A DNA stretch of 38,057 nucleotides from a virus. Positions within the stretch are counted from its first letter, which is position 1; the number at the start of each line of letters is the position of its first letter. Positions 23,198-32,234 of this stretch are shown in pieces. The notes beneath the pieces were generated by a model that worked only from the letters and a program-made list of their open reading frames with translations, ran no database searches and was not told where the DNA came from. The translations under genes were made by a program, and so were the position numbers. The DNA is taken from the IMG/VR virus record IMGVR_UViG_3300034983_000114, positions 1 through 38,057 of that record; one strand, given 5' to 3'.

Positions 23198-25606
23198 ATG
23201 GGGTTAGTGGGGCCACAAAAACGTGAAGATGTCAAAGAGCTTTATTCTGGTGCAGATGCTTTTTATTTTGCAGAAAAACCAGTAATAAAGTTGGCGCCAG
23301 ACTGTCTTGTTTTTATTAATGGGGAGTTGATGTTGCCTGTATGTCCTAAGTGTAATTGTACACGAGATTTGCGAAATGATATTGTATCAGTGTCGATTAC
23401 AGCATCTACGATTGGGACACCTTCTTCTTGTTCAATAGAAATAGAAGCCCCTCGACATAACGAGGACGCTTATTTTAATAATGGTAGGCTTATTTTTGCT
23501 CCAATGCAAGAAGTTAGAGTGTACATGAAAAGTCGGTTTCAAGAGAAGGGTGGTAGGCCTGTTTATTGTCCTGTTTTTTGGGGTCTTATCTCTTCAGCGG
23601 TAGAGACCTCAGGCGTGGTGTCTTCTATTTCGCTGCAATGTGTAGGCATGCTACGTTGGTGGCAAATTATGAAGTTTGCTGTTCAGCCTTCAACTATTTT
23701 TTTGGATTATTCAGGTCTTTCTGGTGAGGGATGGAAAACTCTTTTTGCTAACAAGAACCCTTTTCAAATTATGTATGAATTGAATCGTTTTACAATGAAT
23801 ACGGCAGCAGAGCCTTATAATTTAAAAAATGTAAATGTTATAGCGGAGACTCAGCAGGTGTGGAGGCGTCTGAACAGGGATCTAGTGTTTTATTGGTCAA
23901 ACCGATTTAAAGAACTTGGTTCTGTATTGACAATGTTTGGTGTTAAGGGGCTACCAATAGCCTTGGATAGACGGGGCCTTAAAGATAGAGCTCAAGAAGA
24001 TGCTCGTTTGGCTACCATTGATTCTTTTTTTCAGCCACCCTCACTTGGGGTGGAACCAGAGATGTCTAAGTTGGGTCCTTTTGAAGCGGTATATAAAGGA
24101 ACTTATGAAGAAACAGAGGCTATGTCTTATTTGGAAATTGCAAACCATGTTAAGCAATTTATTGGGTATGAGTTTTTTCAACAGATGGACGGAAATTTTT
24201 GGTTTAAACCACCATTCTATAATGTAGATGTCAGAGCCTTTGCTCCAGTTTCTATAATAGAGGATTCTGATGTGGTGAATTGGTCTTTTGGGGAATCAGA
24301 ATCTGAGGTTACAACAAGATTGGATGTTAAAGGAAACATTATAGATGTGGATAACACAGGAGGAGAGGCAGCTCCTTATGGATATCATATAGATTATGCA
24401 TTGGCTCGGCAGTATGGTTTACGGGCAGAACAAGCAACAATGCAGTATCTTAGGGATGCAGCAGCATGTCGTCTTTATGCAATAGCAACCCTTTCTCGTT
24501 TGAATGCCAGAGTTACTAGTTCATCGTTGAGTATTGTAGGTCGTCCAGAGCTTAGATTGGGGTACCCAGTTTATGTTCCAAGTAGAGATGTCTTTTATTA
24601 TGTGACTGGTATTACTCATAGTTTTAGATTTGGGGGTCCTTTTCAAACAACCTTGACTCTGGAGGGTCGTCGTGCAAAAAGGCATTCTCAGGGTGGTGAG
24701 CTTCAAAAGAATGCAGCGTTGATACTAGCTAGAGAAACTGATCCCAATAGAACAACAGAGGGGGTCCAGGTTTTACCAGAAACCCAAACACAAAAGCAGG
24801 AAGTAGTCAGTAAAAAGGGTGTAGCTATTATTGATGGTCAGCAAGCAGGTTATTGGAAGGAAGTAGTAGATTATCCATTAAATCAAGTAACTCAGGAAGC
24901 AATACCTGTGACAGATGAGGAAGGTTATGAGTTGGTTGGTGGTTACCCGTACGGTAGAGATTTACAGGTTACCTCTCAAGGAGAGGTAGAAATTGGTTTA
25001 GGTCAAAGAATAGCAGCTTCGGAAATGCAATCATTGTCAGTAGAGTTGGATGAGGAGATGCTAGAGAGTCGGTTAGCAGAAGGAAAAAATGTTCCAAAGT
25101 GGAGTGACCAGGCAGGAAAAGAGCGTTATAGGCAGCAGGTTTATCTTGAAGATACGTTGTCGGATCGGTCGGTTGGTGTTTTAGGCTCAACCTTAGCGGA
25201 ACTAACACCAGGAGAAGATATAGAAAAATGTACTTGTACCCCCCTTGGAACTACTTTTGAGCGTTATCTATTGTTGATATCATCGGGATTAGCGGTGCCA
25301 ACAGATGAGTTAGAAACAGATAGATTTATTGAACGGGCCCGAGAATCAGCGGGCTCAGATAGAGAGAAATTGTTGTCAGTATTGGGGGATGCAATGGTTA
25401 AGGATGAAAATTTTATGCAGGATATTAACAATCGGTTGGCAAATCCTAATGCTCTTAATGATGAGCAAGTTAGTGCATTGAAGGTGGAATCGGCCCGAGC
25501 AAGAGAGCATCAAACACAACTACAAAGGGCTTTGGATAGTTTGAGTGGCTCCCCCTTGGACAAGCCAGTATCACGAGATGAAGTATCGGATTTGGTGGGT
25601 GAATAA
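23198..25606 (+). CDS. Baseplate hub protein, 802 aa
   Basis: Start ATG follows GGAGGG. Residues 40-115 include C49-P-K-C52-N-C54, the SVSITASTIGTPSSCSIEIEAPRH strand set and FAPMQEVRVYMKSRF, then CPVFWGLISSAV. This is the common first domain of gpD/gp27-type hubs, which receive the tube and hold the spike. About 160-460 contains the second barrel and a long linker; residues 470-600 carry SSLSIVGRPELRLGYPVYV, typical of the hub C-terminal barrel. The last ~250 residues are charged and helical, an extension beyond usual hubs (~400 aa). The CPKC motif may bind a metal. It overlaps the spike start by one base (TAATG). Confidence 0.8.
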   Translation: MGLVGPQKREDVKELYSGADAFYFAEKPVIKLAPDCLVFINGELMLPVCPKCNCTRDLRNDIVSVSITASTIGTPSSCSIEIEAPRHNEDAYFNNGRLIFAPMQEVRVYMKSRFQEKGGRPVYCPVFWGLISSAVETSGVVSSISLQCVGMLRWWQIMKFAVQPSTIFLDYSGLSGEGWKTLFANKNPFQIMYELNRFTMNTAAEPYNLKNVNVIAETQQVWRRLNRDLVFYWSNRFKELGSVLTMFGVKGLPIALDRRGLKDRAQEDARLATIDSFFQPPSLGVEPEMSKLGPFEAVYKGTYEETEAMSYLEIANHVKQFIGYEFFQQMDGNFWFKPPFYNVDVRAFAPVSIIEDSDVVNWSFGESESEVTTRLDVKGNIIDVDNTGGEAAPYGYHIDYALARQYGLRAEQATMQYLRDAAACRLYAIATLSRLNARVTSSSLSIVGRPELRLGYPVYVPSRDVFYYVTGITHSFRFGGPFQTTLTLEGRRAKRHSQGGELQKNAALILARETDPNRTTEGVQVLPETQTQKQEVVSKKGVAIIDGQQAGYWKEVVDYPLNQVTQEAIPVTDEEGYELVGGYPYGRDLQVTSQGEVEIGLGQRIAASEMQSLSVELDEEMLESRLAEGKNVPKWSDQAGKERYRQQVYLEDTLSDRSVGVLGSTLAELTPGEDIEKCTCTPLGTTFERYLLLISSGLAVPTDELETDRFIERARESAGSDREKLLSVLGDAMVKDENFMQDINNRLANPNALNDEQVSALKVESARAREHQTQLQRALDSLSGSPLDKPVSRDEVSDLVGE

Positions 25607-27012
25607 TGTCACAGCAGAGAAGGCCTCTTCCTGGGGTGTGGAATATTCCAATATTACCAGGACAAAAACCAGCAGAAGGTCGTTCAAGGGGCTTGGAAGG
25701 TAGATTTACTTATCTGCGCGTCGGTAAAGTGGTTCGTGTTGACAACATTTATTGGACAGTTGATGTGATTTGGTTGGATCAACAAGGAGGTCGCACAGAA
25801 GTGCCTTTGTTGATGAACACAGCAACGCCGAGAGCATTCATGGGTTTTCTTCCAGAGGTAGGATCGGTAGTGGTTTGTGGTTTTATGCAGCAACATGAGT
25901 TTCATGGCACACCTGTAGTGTTAGGATTTTTACCTTCAGGTATCCGTAAAGGTTATAACTTTGACCCAGTAAAATTTATAGGTCAGGACGAGCAAATAAG
26001 ATACAAAATGCAGAAACTTTATCCTGGCGAGGGTTTCTTTCAGTCGACACAAGGTACTTGGATTCGTTTAGATCACCATCTTTATGCCTTTGCCTCAGAT
26101 TTATCAGGTTTTTGGGTAGACGCCTTTGCCCATCGTATTGGTAGTAGATCTCTACACCATGTGATAAATAGTGGAAGAGTGAAGTCAGTGAAGGGTCTTG
26201 TGATTAGAGACCCCCATCCTAATAAACCAGGTAAAGCATCAGTAGACCCCATGACCCTTCTGGATACTCGTAAAATGTATGTGGTAACAGTAGACGATTC
26301 TTCATTGGATGATGGAGGTGAGGCTTGGGTGGAGAGTCGTGAAACTTTAAGAGAAACTTCAGATGGGGTGTTGGATCGAATAGAAGAGATAGAGGGTATG
26401 GAGGATATATATGATGGAGAAATTCTAGTAGAACAGGTGAAGGGTACTTTGGTGGGGGCGGATCCAGGTAACTCCACCACCTTTGGTAAGGTGTTGCGTC
26501 GTAAAATTTTTGGTAGTGCAGATGCAACTTCACCAGCAGTTTCATATGAAGTGATTTCAGATGAAAAGGAGAAGCGTTCATTAGCCGAAGCATATCACTT
26601 AAAGATAAAAAATACAACAATAGATATTAATAAAGAGGGTAAAATTCAAATTAAGGTGGCAGCTTCTTCTTCCTCAGACCCATTAGGGGCTGGTCGTTCG
26701 ATAGAAGTTGGATTAGACGGTTCGGTTAAACTTGTGGTTGGTTCTGATCAAACAACAAAACGATCTATAGATATTTCTGCAGCAGGAGCCATTAAAATAG
26801 CGGTGGTAGGAGTGGATGCGGAAGGATATGCAGCACAAGTAGAATTAGGTGGAAAAGCAAAATTGATGGTAAAGGGAGATTTAGAAACAGAGGTGATGGG
26901 TAATGAAACACATACTGTGCATGGAAATAGAACAGTAACGGTGGGGGGTCAAGAGAAAAGAACAGCAAATGCTGCTCTTTCTGATGAGGCCCCGATTATT
27001 TATCATAATTAG
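25606..27012 (+). CDS. Baseplate spike protein with OB fold (gpV/gp5/VgrG-like), 468 aa
   Basis: The ATG overlaps the hub stop. Residues about 28-118 are an OB-fold (YLRVGKVVRVDNIYWTVDV, VPLLMNTATPRAFMGFLPEVGSVVVCGF), the domain of P2 gpV, T4 gp5 and VgrG. Residues about 330-460 hold repeated short strands (TTIDINKEGKIQIKV, RSIEVGLDGSVKLVV, KLMVKGDLETEVMGNETHTVHGNRTVTVGG), consistent with a triple-stranded beta helix or needle. No lysozyme insertion is seen. It should sit under the hub and be capped by the PAAR protein at 30550. Residues 210-300 are an acidic linker. Confidence 0.83.
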   Translation: MSQQRRPLPGVWNIPILPGQKPAEGRSRGLEGRFTYLRVGKVVRVDNIYWTVDVIWLDQQGGRTEVPLLMNTATPRAFMGFLPEVGSVVVCGFMQQHEFHGTPVVLGFLPSGIRKGYNFDPVKFIGQDEQIRYKMQKLYPGEGFFQSTQGTWIRLDHHLYAFASDLSGFWVDAFAHRIGSRSLHHVINSGRVKSVKGLVIRDPHPNKPGKASVDPMTLLDTRKMYVVTVDDSSLDDGGEAWVESRETLRETSDGVLDRIEEIEGMEDIYDGEILVEQVKGTLVGADPGNSTTFGKVLRRKIFGSADATSPAVSYEVISDEKEKRSLAEAYHLKIKNTTIDINKEGKIQIKVAASSSSDPLGAGRSIEVGLDGSVKLVVGSDQTTKRSIDISAAGAIKIAVVGVDAEGYAAQVELGGKAKLMVKGDLETEVMGNETHTVHGNRTVTVGGQEKRTANAALSDEAPIIYHN

Positions 27013-27020
27013 GGGGTTAA

Positions 27021-30000
27021 ATGGCGGACCAATCTAAAACTATTCTAAACTTTTTAAATCGATTACAACCGCGTTCGGTAGCAGAGGCAGCTTTAGCCCG
27101 TATGCAAGCAGACGGAGAAAAACGGAGGGTCAAACAGTCTGAATTTGTAAAAGTAAGGGGTCGAACGAGGGGGAAGGAAATCTGTTCCAAAGAGGAACTG
27201 GAGTCTTTTAGGGTCCAGCTAGATGGTGCAGTAGCGACAACAGGGTTGAGCGAAGATACCAACGTAGCAATACAGGGAGTGTTTTCTCTTCTAAATAAAG
27301 TGTCAGCATCAACTCAAGGGGTGCTAGAACAAGTGGATTTGTGTGGTTTATCAGGTGCGATGCGAGAAGCGATTGCAGGAGCTAGGGACCAAACTTTTAT
27401 AGCGGAATTGGAAAAGATTTTTAATCAGTTGTCACGTCAAGAACAAATTTCTATTCAAGAAGCTCGTGAACATCGTGGGATTCCAGGACCTTCCGTATCT
27501 CAACCAACAGAAGACAGCTATCAGCCAAAAGCTGTGAAAAACTTATGTGCAATTTGGAATTTGGAGGGTAGAACTTATTTGTCTTGGGCAGATAATCCGG
27601 ACATATCTTCTCCTTGTGGAGAAGATAACCCCAAAGCCTTAGAGCGGTGTTTTGAAATTCTATATGGGGGCGAGGTGGTAGGAGCGTCTGTTTCAAATTA
27701 TATATCACTATCTGGTCTGGTGAATGACGTAACAGTTGATGTGGGTGTTAGAGAGGTAAATGGGGATGGGGTTAAGGGGCCAGTGACAACGGTGTCTGTG
27801 ACACCAAGATCAATAGGAGGGGTTCCAGCACCTGACTTACCAGATCCACCAGAAGAATTTTTGACTCAAGGGCTTCGTGAAATTTTTGCACAATGGGAAA
27901 TCCCCCGCAAGGAACTTACAGTTCAAGACATTATGGAGATGGTTGGTCAAGTTTCAGATGCGTCTCAACTTAAGATAACGGTGGATGGTTTGCCGTGGAC
28001 GGAAGGAACACCTATTGTCATGTCTATAGTTCAGGTGAGAAACAATACTCAGGGTTTTGACTACGATTTCACAGGTGCAGTGTTACAGGAACAAGGAACA
28101 GAGCTTAAGTTAGATCCCACTATAAATGGAGAGGTTTCATATCAGGGTGATTCTGTAACTGTCTATTATAGGCATCTTTTTGAAGATCGTATGGTAGCGA
28201 GGGTGGTAAACTCTTTAACTTTGGAATTTCTAGTTCTTAACGAAGACTTAACTCCATTATGGCCCTTAAGTAGTATTTTACGGGTAGAGAACTTAACACT
28301 TGGAGTAACTTATGATGTGTCTGGGGCAACAATTGGTGCGGATGGTAGAACGTTTACTTTAGATGTGGAGAGTCAACCTGGTGTTCCAAGTCAGCTTGAA
28401 GCAAGTCATGAAATACAGGTGTGGTACACACATTATGTTGATCCTCAAATAGTTAATATTCAAGCTTCTGTCAGTCCTGATGGTGGAGATACCTATAGTC
28501 CATGGATTCCGTTAGGAATAGTGACTTTTCATAGTCAATATCGAGACTGGGGTCCAGTTTGGGCTCTTAAAACAAGGCAGGATACTCGGTTATTAGTTGA
28601 GGACAACTATGGCTTAATGTTTCGGTTAAGTCAACCAGGAGATGTCTATGTTGGTGTGGATCTTGAAATGTCTGTTTTGCCTCGGTGGCTAAATGATGAT
28701 GGCTGGACACAACTAGATACGAAAGCTTTCTTTATAGATGGTAGTCATTCTTTTAGATTTTGGACTAAGTCATTTGACCCTGGAGATTTAGTAAATATAG
28801 GTGGCAATAGATCTCTGGATTTTATTGTTCAAAAAGAGGATCCTGACTGTGGTTTTGATCGTGCATTGCGTAATCAGTTTCCATACGGAATGTTGTTGGT
28901 CCTAGTGAGGAGCCAAGATGAAGAAGATATTTCAAATATAGAGATTTTGGACCCAGAAGGAACTAAAGGGGTGTATTCACCCGTTCTTGTTAATTATGGA
29001 GATATTATCTATCAAGATGAAAACACAGAGTTAGGGTGGCGAGACTCAAATCTAATGGGAAGTACTTTTCAAGTGGGTCAACAGGTTTGTTTCAGAGTTA
29101 GAGCAGAGTCAGCAGGAGGTAGGTTTTCAGACCCATTAGAAGATTGTGTCACAGTACGTAACATAGATATTACGGCGGAGGTTCCAGAGTTAGCTTGGTC
29201 GGGTGGAACCATTCATGTTAATATTTATACATCAGTTTCTTTAGCCGGGGGTAATCTTATAGTAAGGTTGAGTAAACCGGGTGGGGGTACAGTAGATTTA
29301 ACTTGGACAACAGAGGATTATCAGAATTTTGTAGCAACATGGGTAGTAACAGATGGGTTGCCTGTTGGTTTTTATGATATCCAAATTTTAGCCACGCATT
29401 TTTCAGGCCTATCTGACAGTACTACTATTCAATATGAATACATGGGTGCTTTGTCAATGAAGATCAGTTTAAATGATACATCTTATTGGCATGAAACCTC
29501 TATGACGGTAAGTGCCGTTACATCCCACGACCTTTTGTCATTGGGTGGAAGTGTTGTGGTGGATGTGGAAGACATGGATAGAATACATCGAGAGCATATC
29601 CTAACGTCAGTAGATGGTTATAATTGGTCAGCTACTTTTGAGTTAACGGGCAGCGATTGGGAGGTCGATTTATATCGTAATCAAGTTTTTCAAGTGGTGG
29701 TTACGGCTTCAGTTCCTGATTCTCCGGATGTGCATGAGTTAACATCTTATATTAGTGCGGGTAGGATATATGCGACATTGACTACTATTCCAGTAGAAGT
29801 TTCTCTCGGGGAGTCTTTAGAGATTTTTTTAGAAGCTAGGACCCCCCAGTTACTTTCTGCCACATTGGATATAGAAACACCAGATGGATGTGTGGAAGAG
29901 GTTACAATGGTGGCATATGGAGACCCAAGTGCTCGAATGTACACTTATACAGTGTTGATGGGATGTCCAGGAACGGGCTCTGTTCCTGTACCAGGTTTTA

Positions 30001-30089
30001 AAACTTTAACAGCTCATGCGCAGGTGGCCAAGGAGCATGGACCTCCAATTAGTTTTGATGTTGTAGGAAGTTATGAATTTGTGATGTAG
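27021..30089 (+). CDS. Large baseplate-associated beta-sandwich protein, 1022 aa
   Basis: ATG with AGGGGGT upstream. The N-terminal ~150 residues are helical and basic. Residues about 170-260 and 640-730 resemble FnIII/Ig domains (VKNLCAIWNLEGRTYLSWADNP; VGQQVCFRVRAESAGGRFSDP). Two similar units occur at about 325-400 and 415-475 (QVRNNTQGFDYDFTGA and LRVENLTLGVTYDVSGA, each followed by a WYTHY/YYRH strand). About 720-1020 is a run of beta-sandwiches. No catalytic motif. Location between spike and PAAR suggests a baseplate arm, tail fibre or receptor-contact protein. It may be a tail-fibre adaptor; a specific homologue is not recognised. Confidence 0.6.
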   Translation: MADQSKTILNFLNRLQPRSVAEAALARMQADGEKRRVKQSEFVKVRGRTRGKEICSKEELESFRVQLDGAVATTGLSEDTNVAIQGVFSLLNKVSASTQGVLEQVDLCGLSGAMREAIAGARDQTFIAELEKIFNQLSRQEQISIQEAREHRGIPGPSVSQPTEDSYQPKAVKNLCAIWNLEGRTYLSWADNPDISSPCGEDNPKALERCFEILYGGEVVGASVSNYISLSGLVNDVTVDVGVREVNGDGVKGPVTTVSVTPRSIGGVPAPDLPDPPEEFLTQGLREIFAQWEIPRKELTVQDIMEMVGQVSDASQLKITVDGLPWTEGTPIVMSIVQVRNNTQGFDYDFTGAVLQEQGTELKLDPTINGEVSYQGDSVTVYYRHLFEDRMVARVVNSLTLEFLVLNEDLTPLWPLSSILRVENLTLGVTYDVSGATIGADGRTFTLDVESQPGVPSQLEASHEIQVWYTHYVDPQIVNIQASVSPDGGDTYSPWIPLGIVTFHSQYRDWGPVWALKTRQDTRLLVEDNYGLMFRLSQPGDVYVGVDLEMSVLPRWLNDDGWTQLDTKAFFIDGSHSFRFWTKSFDPGDLVNIGGNRSLDFIVQKEDPDCGFDRALRNQFPYGMLLVLVRSQDEEDISNIEILDPEGTKGVYSPVLVNYGDIIYQDENTELGWRDSNLMGSTFQVGQQVCFRVRAESAGGRFSDPLEDCVTVRNIDITAEVPELAWSGGTIHVNIYTSVSLAGGNLIVRLSKPGGGTVDLTWTTEDYQNFVATWVVTDGLPVGFYDIQILATHFSGLSDSTTIQYEYMGALSMKISLNDTSYWHETSMTVSAVTSHDLLSLGGSVVVDVEDMDRIHREHILTSVDGYNWSATFELTGSDWEVDLYRNQVFQVVVTASVPDSPDVHELTSYISAGRIYATLTTIPVEVSLGESLEIFLEARTPQLLSATLDIETPDGCVEEVTMVAYGDPSARMYTYTVLMGCPGTGSVPVPGFKTLTAHAQVAKEHGPPISFDVVGSYEFVM

Positions 30090-30097
30090 GGGGTGTG

Positions 30098-30550
30098 ATG
30101 GCAGATGTTTCGAGATGGCTTGAACAATGTTTGTTCTCAGTTTCATCAGAGAATCTTTTGTTGTTGTGTAAAGTGTTAGACGATAATATTGGAAAGCTTA
30201 GTCGTCAGTTGGTGGTGTATGAGACAGCACATTCTGCAATAACAGATAGAGTTTGTTCAGTGCAAAATCAGCAATTGGAGTTAACAGACTTACAGTCGGA
30301 TACAAATAAAGTGTTGTTAGCTTTAACGGCCATTCCATGTACCGCGGCAGTTAAAGAGCTAATTCTGTTGCGTCAGTCTTTGACCCTTTCAAAGCAAGAG
30401 CTTCAAAGTTACATAAATGATGTGTTGTCTTTACCGGCCTTATTGACTAATCAAGCACAATTAACATCAAAAATAGAGACATTAAAGCCTTTGTTAGTTA
30501 GTTTACGGAGTTTTAGGAATCTTATGAAGTTCCGGTTAGGAATTTGCTAA
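30098..30550 (+). CDS. Coiled-coil baseplate-cluster protein, 150 aa
   Basis: ATG 30098 is preferred over the GTG three bases earlier; AGGGGGTG lies upstream. The product is almost all helix, with heptad-like Leu spacing (ENLLLLCKVLDDNIGKL, LILLRQSLTLSKQELQSYI) and five cysteines spread through it. Its stop overlaps the PAAR start (TAATG at 30548-30552), so the two are translationally coupled. A chaperone or trimeric stalk for the tip assembly is plausible, but no family is recognised. Confidence 0.65.
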   Translation: MADVSRWLEQCLFSVSSENLLLLCKVLDDNIGKLSRQLVVYETAHSAITDRVCSVQNQQLELTDLQSDTNKVLLALTAIPCTAAVKELILLRQSLTLSKQELQSYINDVLSLPALLTNQAQLTSKIETLKPLLVSLRSFRNLMKFRLGIC

Positions 30551-30837
30551 TGCCGGGGATAGCTAGGTTGAATGACCCTACTTCGTGTCAAGGTATGGTA
30601 TTGGCTTCGACAGGTCCAGTATCAGTGTTTGTGGATAAACTTCCAGTACATCTTTTAGGGGATTATCGATCAAACGTGGCGTGTGGTAATCCACCAGGAA
30701 CACCTCCTATAACTACGGCAATTGAGGGATCTCTTTCTGTTTTTGTGGACAAGAAACCTTTAGTTCGTTTAGGAGATAAGGGTTCTCTTGGGGATTCTAT
30801 TACAATGGCTTCCATATCTACTTTTGCAGATGGGTAA
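30550..30837 (+). CDS. PAAR-domain tip protein, 95 aa
   Basis: ATG 30550 overlaps the previous stop; AGGAA lies about ten bases upstream. The protein is a full PAAR domain: MPGIARLNDPTSCQG, then two repeats of the PVSVFVDKLPVHLLGD type (about 22-37 and 60-75, SLSVFVDKKPLVRLGD), with C45 and other Cys/His/Asp candidates for zinc. PAAR proteins form a conical zinc-stabilised tip on gpV/VgrG spikes in phages and type VI secretion. Its expected partner is the OB-fold spike at 25606. Length is normal for the family. Confidence 0.88.
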   Translation: MPGIARLNDPTSCQGMVLASTGPVSVFVDKLPVHLLGDYRSNVACGNPPGTPPITTAIEGSLSVFVDKKPLVRLGDKGSLGDSITMASISTFADG

Positions 30838-30839
30838 AT

Positions 30840-32234
30840 ATGTTTGATTTTCTAGGAACTTTCAGTAGTAATTTTTGGAGCAAACTTAAAGGTTTTCTTC
30901 AAGATAAGTTTTCTTCTGAGAAAGAAGCTATTGCTTCTCACCTGGACCATGAAGCATCTCGTTTTAGAGCCTATTTAGACAAAATACAGGCAGCGAAAAA
31001 GAAGCGAGGATCAGGTGATGGAGATGTGGAATGGAAAGTGGCAGGAAAACCTCCAGAGACAGCGGTAAAGACGTCGGGAGCACGGCGAGATGGAGATGTA
31101 GCTATACATGTTGAAGATTTAGTTAGGCCAGCAATACCAGCCTTACGCTATGTTCATGAAACATTAGAATATGAAGCTAAATTAGTAGCAGATTTTGTAG
31201 AGAGAGCAGAACGACAAGCAGTTGTCACAAGACAGTGGGATGGCTTAAATAAACAAGCATCAGAAGTAGATTCATTGTTTGCATCGGGCCAACACAAAGA
31301 AAATCTTTTTTCAGATAGTGAACCATCACCTGTGTTGTCAAGCTTAGATGCAATTTTTGGAGAAGGTCAAGTACCTTCATCTGGAACAGGACCGGGTCCA
31401 GGTAAGGATTTAGAAACAGGGGTTTCTGCTTCAGTATTTTCTCCTCCTTCAGTTTTGGGGGGAATATCCGTTGAAGGGGTGCCAGTAAACCCGGGTCCTG
31501 GTCAAGTACTCCCTTCAATTCCTAGAAATCTAGTTCAAGGTACAAAAGGTTTGCCTGGGGTGTACCAGGGTTCAATAAAACTACAAGATGGATCCGTTCA
31601 ATTGACTGATGGGTCTATTCAACGTCCGGATGGATCCATTTTGCAAATTGATGGTACTATTTTGAATTTAGACGGTTCAGTTCTTTACCCGGATGGTCGG
31701 ACAGTGTATGTTGATGGTTCAGTGAAGTACCCAGATGGTTTGATTAGATACCCAGATGGTTCAGTGAAGTACCCAGATGGTTCAATAGCGGCGAATGGTC
31801 TTAGAACATTTTCAGATGGTAGGATACGTCGGGGTGATGGGGCAATTTATAATCCTGCAACGGGAGAAACTTTATATAGTGATGGGTCTCATCGATTTAA
31901 AGATGGTTCTTTTAAAACTGTGGAAGGGTGTTGGTTTCGTTTAGATGGTACAGTGGTTTGGTCAGATGGATCTGTTGTCACACCCGATTGTCGTGTTTTA
32001 CGTCCTAATGGTGAGGTATGGTATCCGAATGGTGATGTTTTGTTGCCGAGTGGTAATGTAAGACATCCGGATGGTTCAGTGACAGATCCTTCCGGGACAC
32101 AGATAGAACCACCGACAGAAGGTTGTGTCAGGCAGGTTGGGGATTGTGAAAAGTGTCCAGACCGAAATTCGGTTAGATGTTATAAAAGAATAAGGTGTTT
32201 TCCTCAAGGGTGTGATGGGGGGCAGTATCCATGA
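30840..32234 (+). CDS. DG-repeat (G-box-like) fibre protein with Cys-rich tail, 464 aa
   Basis: ATG 30840 lies two bases after the PAAR stop. Residues 1-130 are helical and charged; 130-245 is a Pro/Gly/Ser linker. Residues 250-420 contain about 24 copies of a 7-9-residue unit ending in DG(S/T)(V/I), often preceded by YP (KYPDGSV). This resembles the G-box repeats of the Tcp10_C domain in CPAP/SAS-4, which form an open beta sheet; I infer a fibrous beta structure. Residues 425-464 have six cysteines (CVRQVGDC, CEKC, RCYKRIRC, GC), perhaps metal- or disulphide-bound. It may be a tip fibre or receptor-binding needle. Confidence 0.7.
   Translation: MFDFLGTFSSNFWSKLKGFLQDKFSSEKEAIASHLDHEASRFRAYLDKIQAAKKKRGSGDGDVEWKVAGKPPETAVKTSGARRDGDVAIHVEDLVRPAIPALRYVHETLEYEAKLVADFVERAERQAVVTRQWDGLNKQASEVDSLFASGQHKENLFSDSEPSPVLSSLDAIFGEGQVPSSGTGPGPGKDLETGVSASVFSPPSVLGGISVEGVPVNPGPGQVLPSIPRNLVQGTKGLPGVYQGSIKLQDGSVQLTDGSIQRPDGSILQIDGTILNLDGSVLYPDGRTVYVDGSVKYPDGLIRYPDGSVKYPDGSIAANGLRTFSDGRIRRGDGAIYNPATGETLYSDGSHRFKDGSFKTVEGCWFRLDGTVVWSDGSVVTPDCRVLRPNGEVWYPNGDVLLPSGNVRHPDGSVTDPSGTQIEPPTEGCVRQVGDCEKCPDRNSVRCYKRIRCFPQGCDGGQYP
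31713..31782 (+). repeat. 42-bp period DNA repeat within the DG-repeat gene
   Basis: A 28-base sequence at 31713-31740 recurs exactly at 31755-31782, giving a 42-base period (14 codons, two DG units). Identity at the DNA level is higher than among the other repeats, so this is a recent duplication, probably by replication slippage. Confidence 0.8.

Noticed and set aside
25606-27012. Lysozyme or peptidase domain in the spike
   Set aside because: Neither the glutamate-centred lysozyme motif of T4 gp5 nor an HxH/D peptidase motif is visible between the OB fold and the C-terminal strands.
27451-27708. Minus-strand frame with leucine-rich product
   Set aside because: Complement of the beta-sandwich protein gene; composition reflects the opposite strand of Lys/Glu-rich coding sequence.
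31587-32110. Repeat array as a CRISPR or DNA-binding iteron array
   Set aside because: The repeats are in-frame 7-9 codon protein units of variable DNA sequence without spacers of constant size; only one exact 28-base pair of repeats occurs.
31555-32110. MORN or hemagglutinin-type repeats in the same protein
   Set aside because: MORN units need a YxGxWxxGxxxGxG pattern of ~23 residues; here the period is 7-9 residues with DG(S/T)(V/I), so G-box-like is closer.
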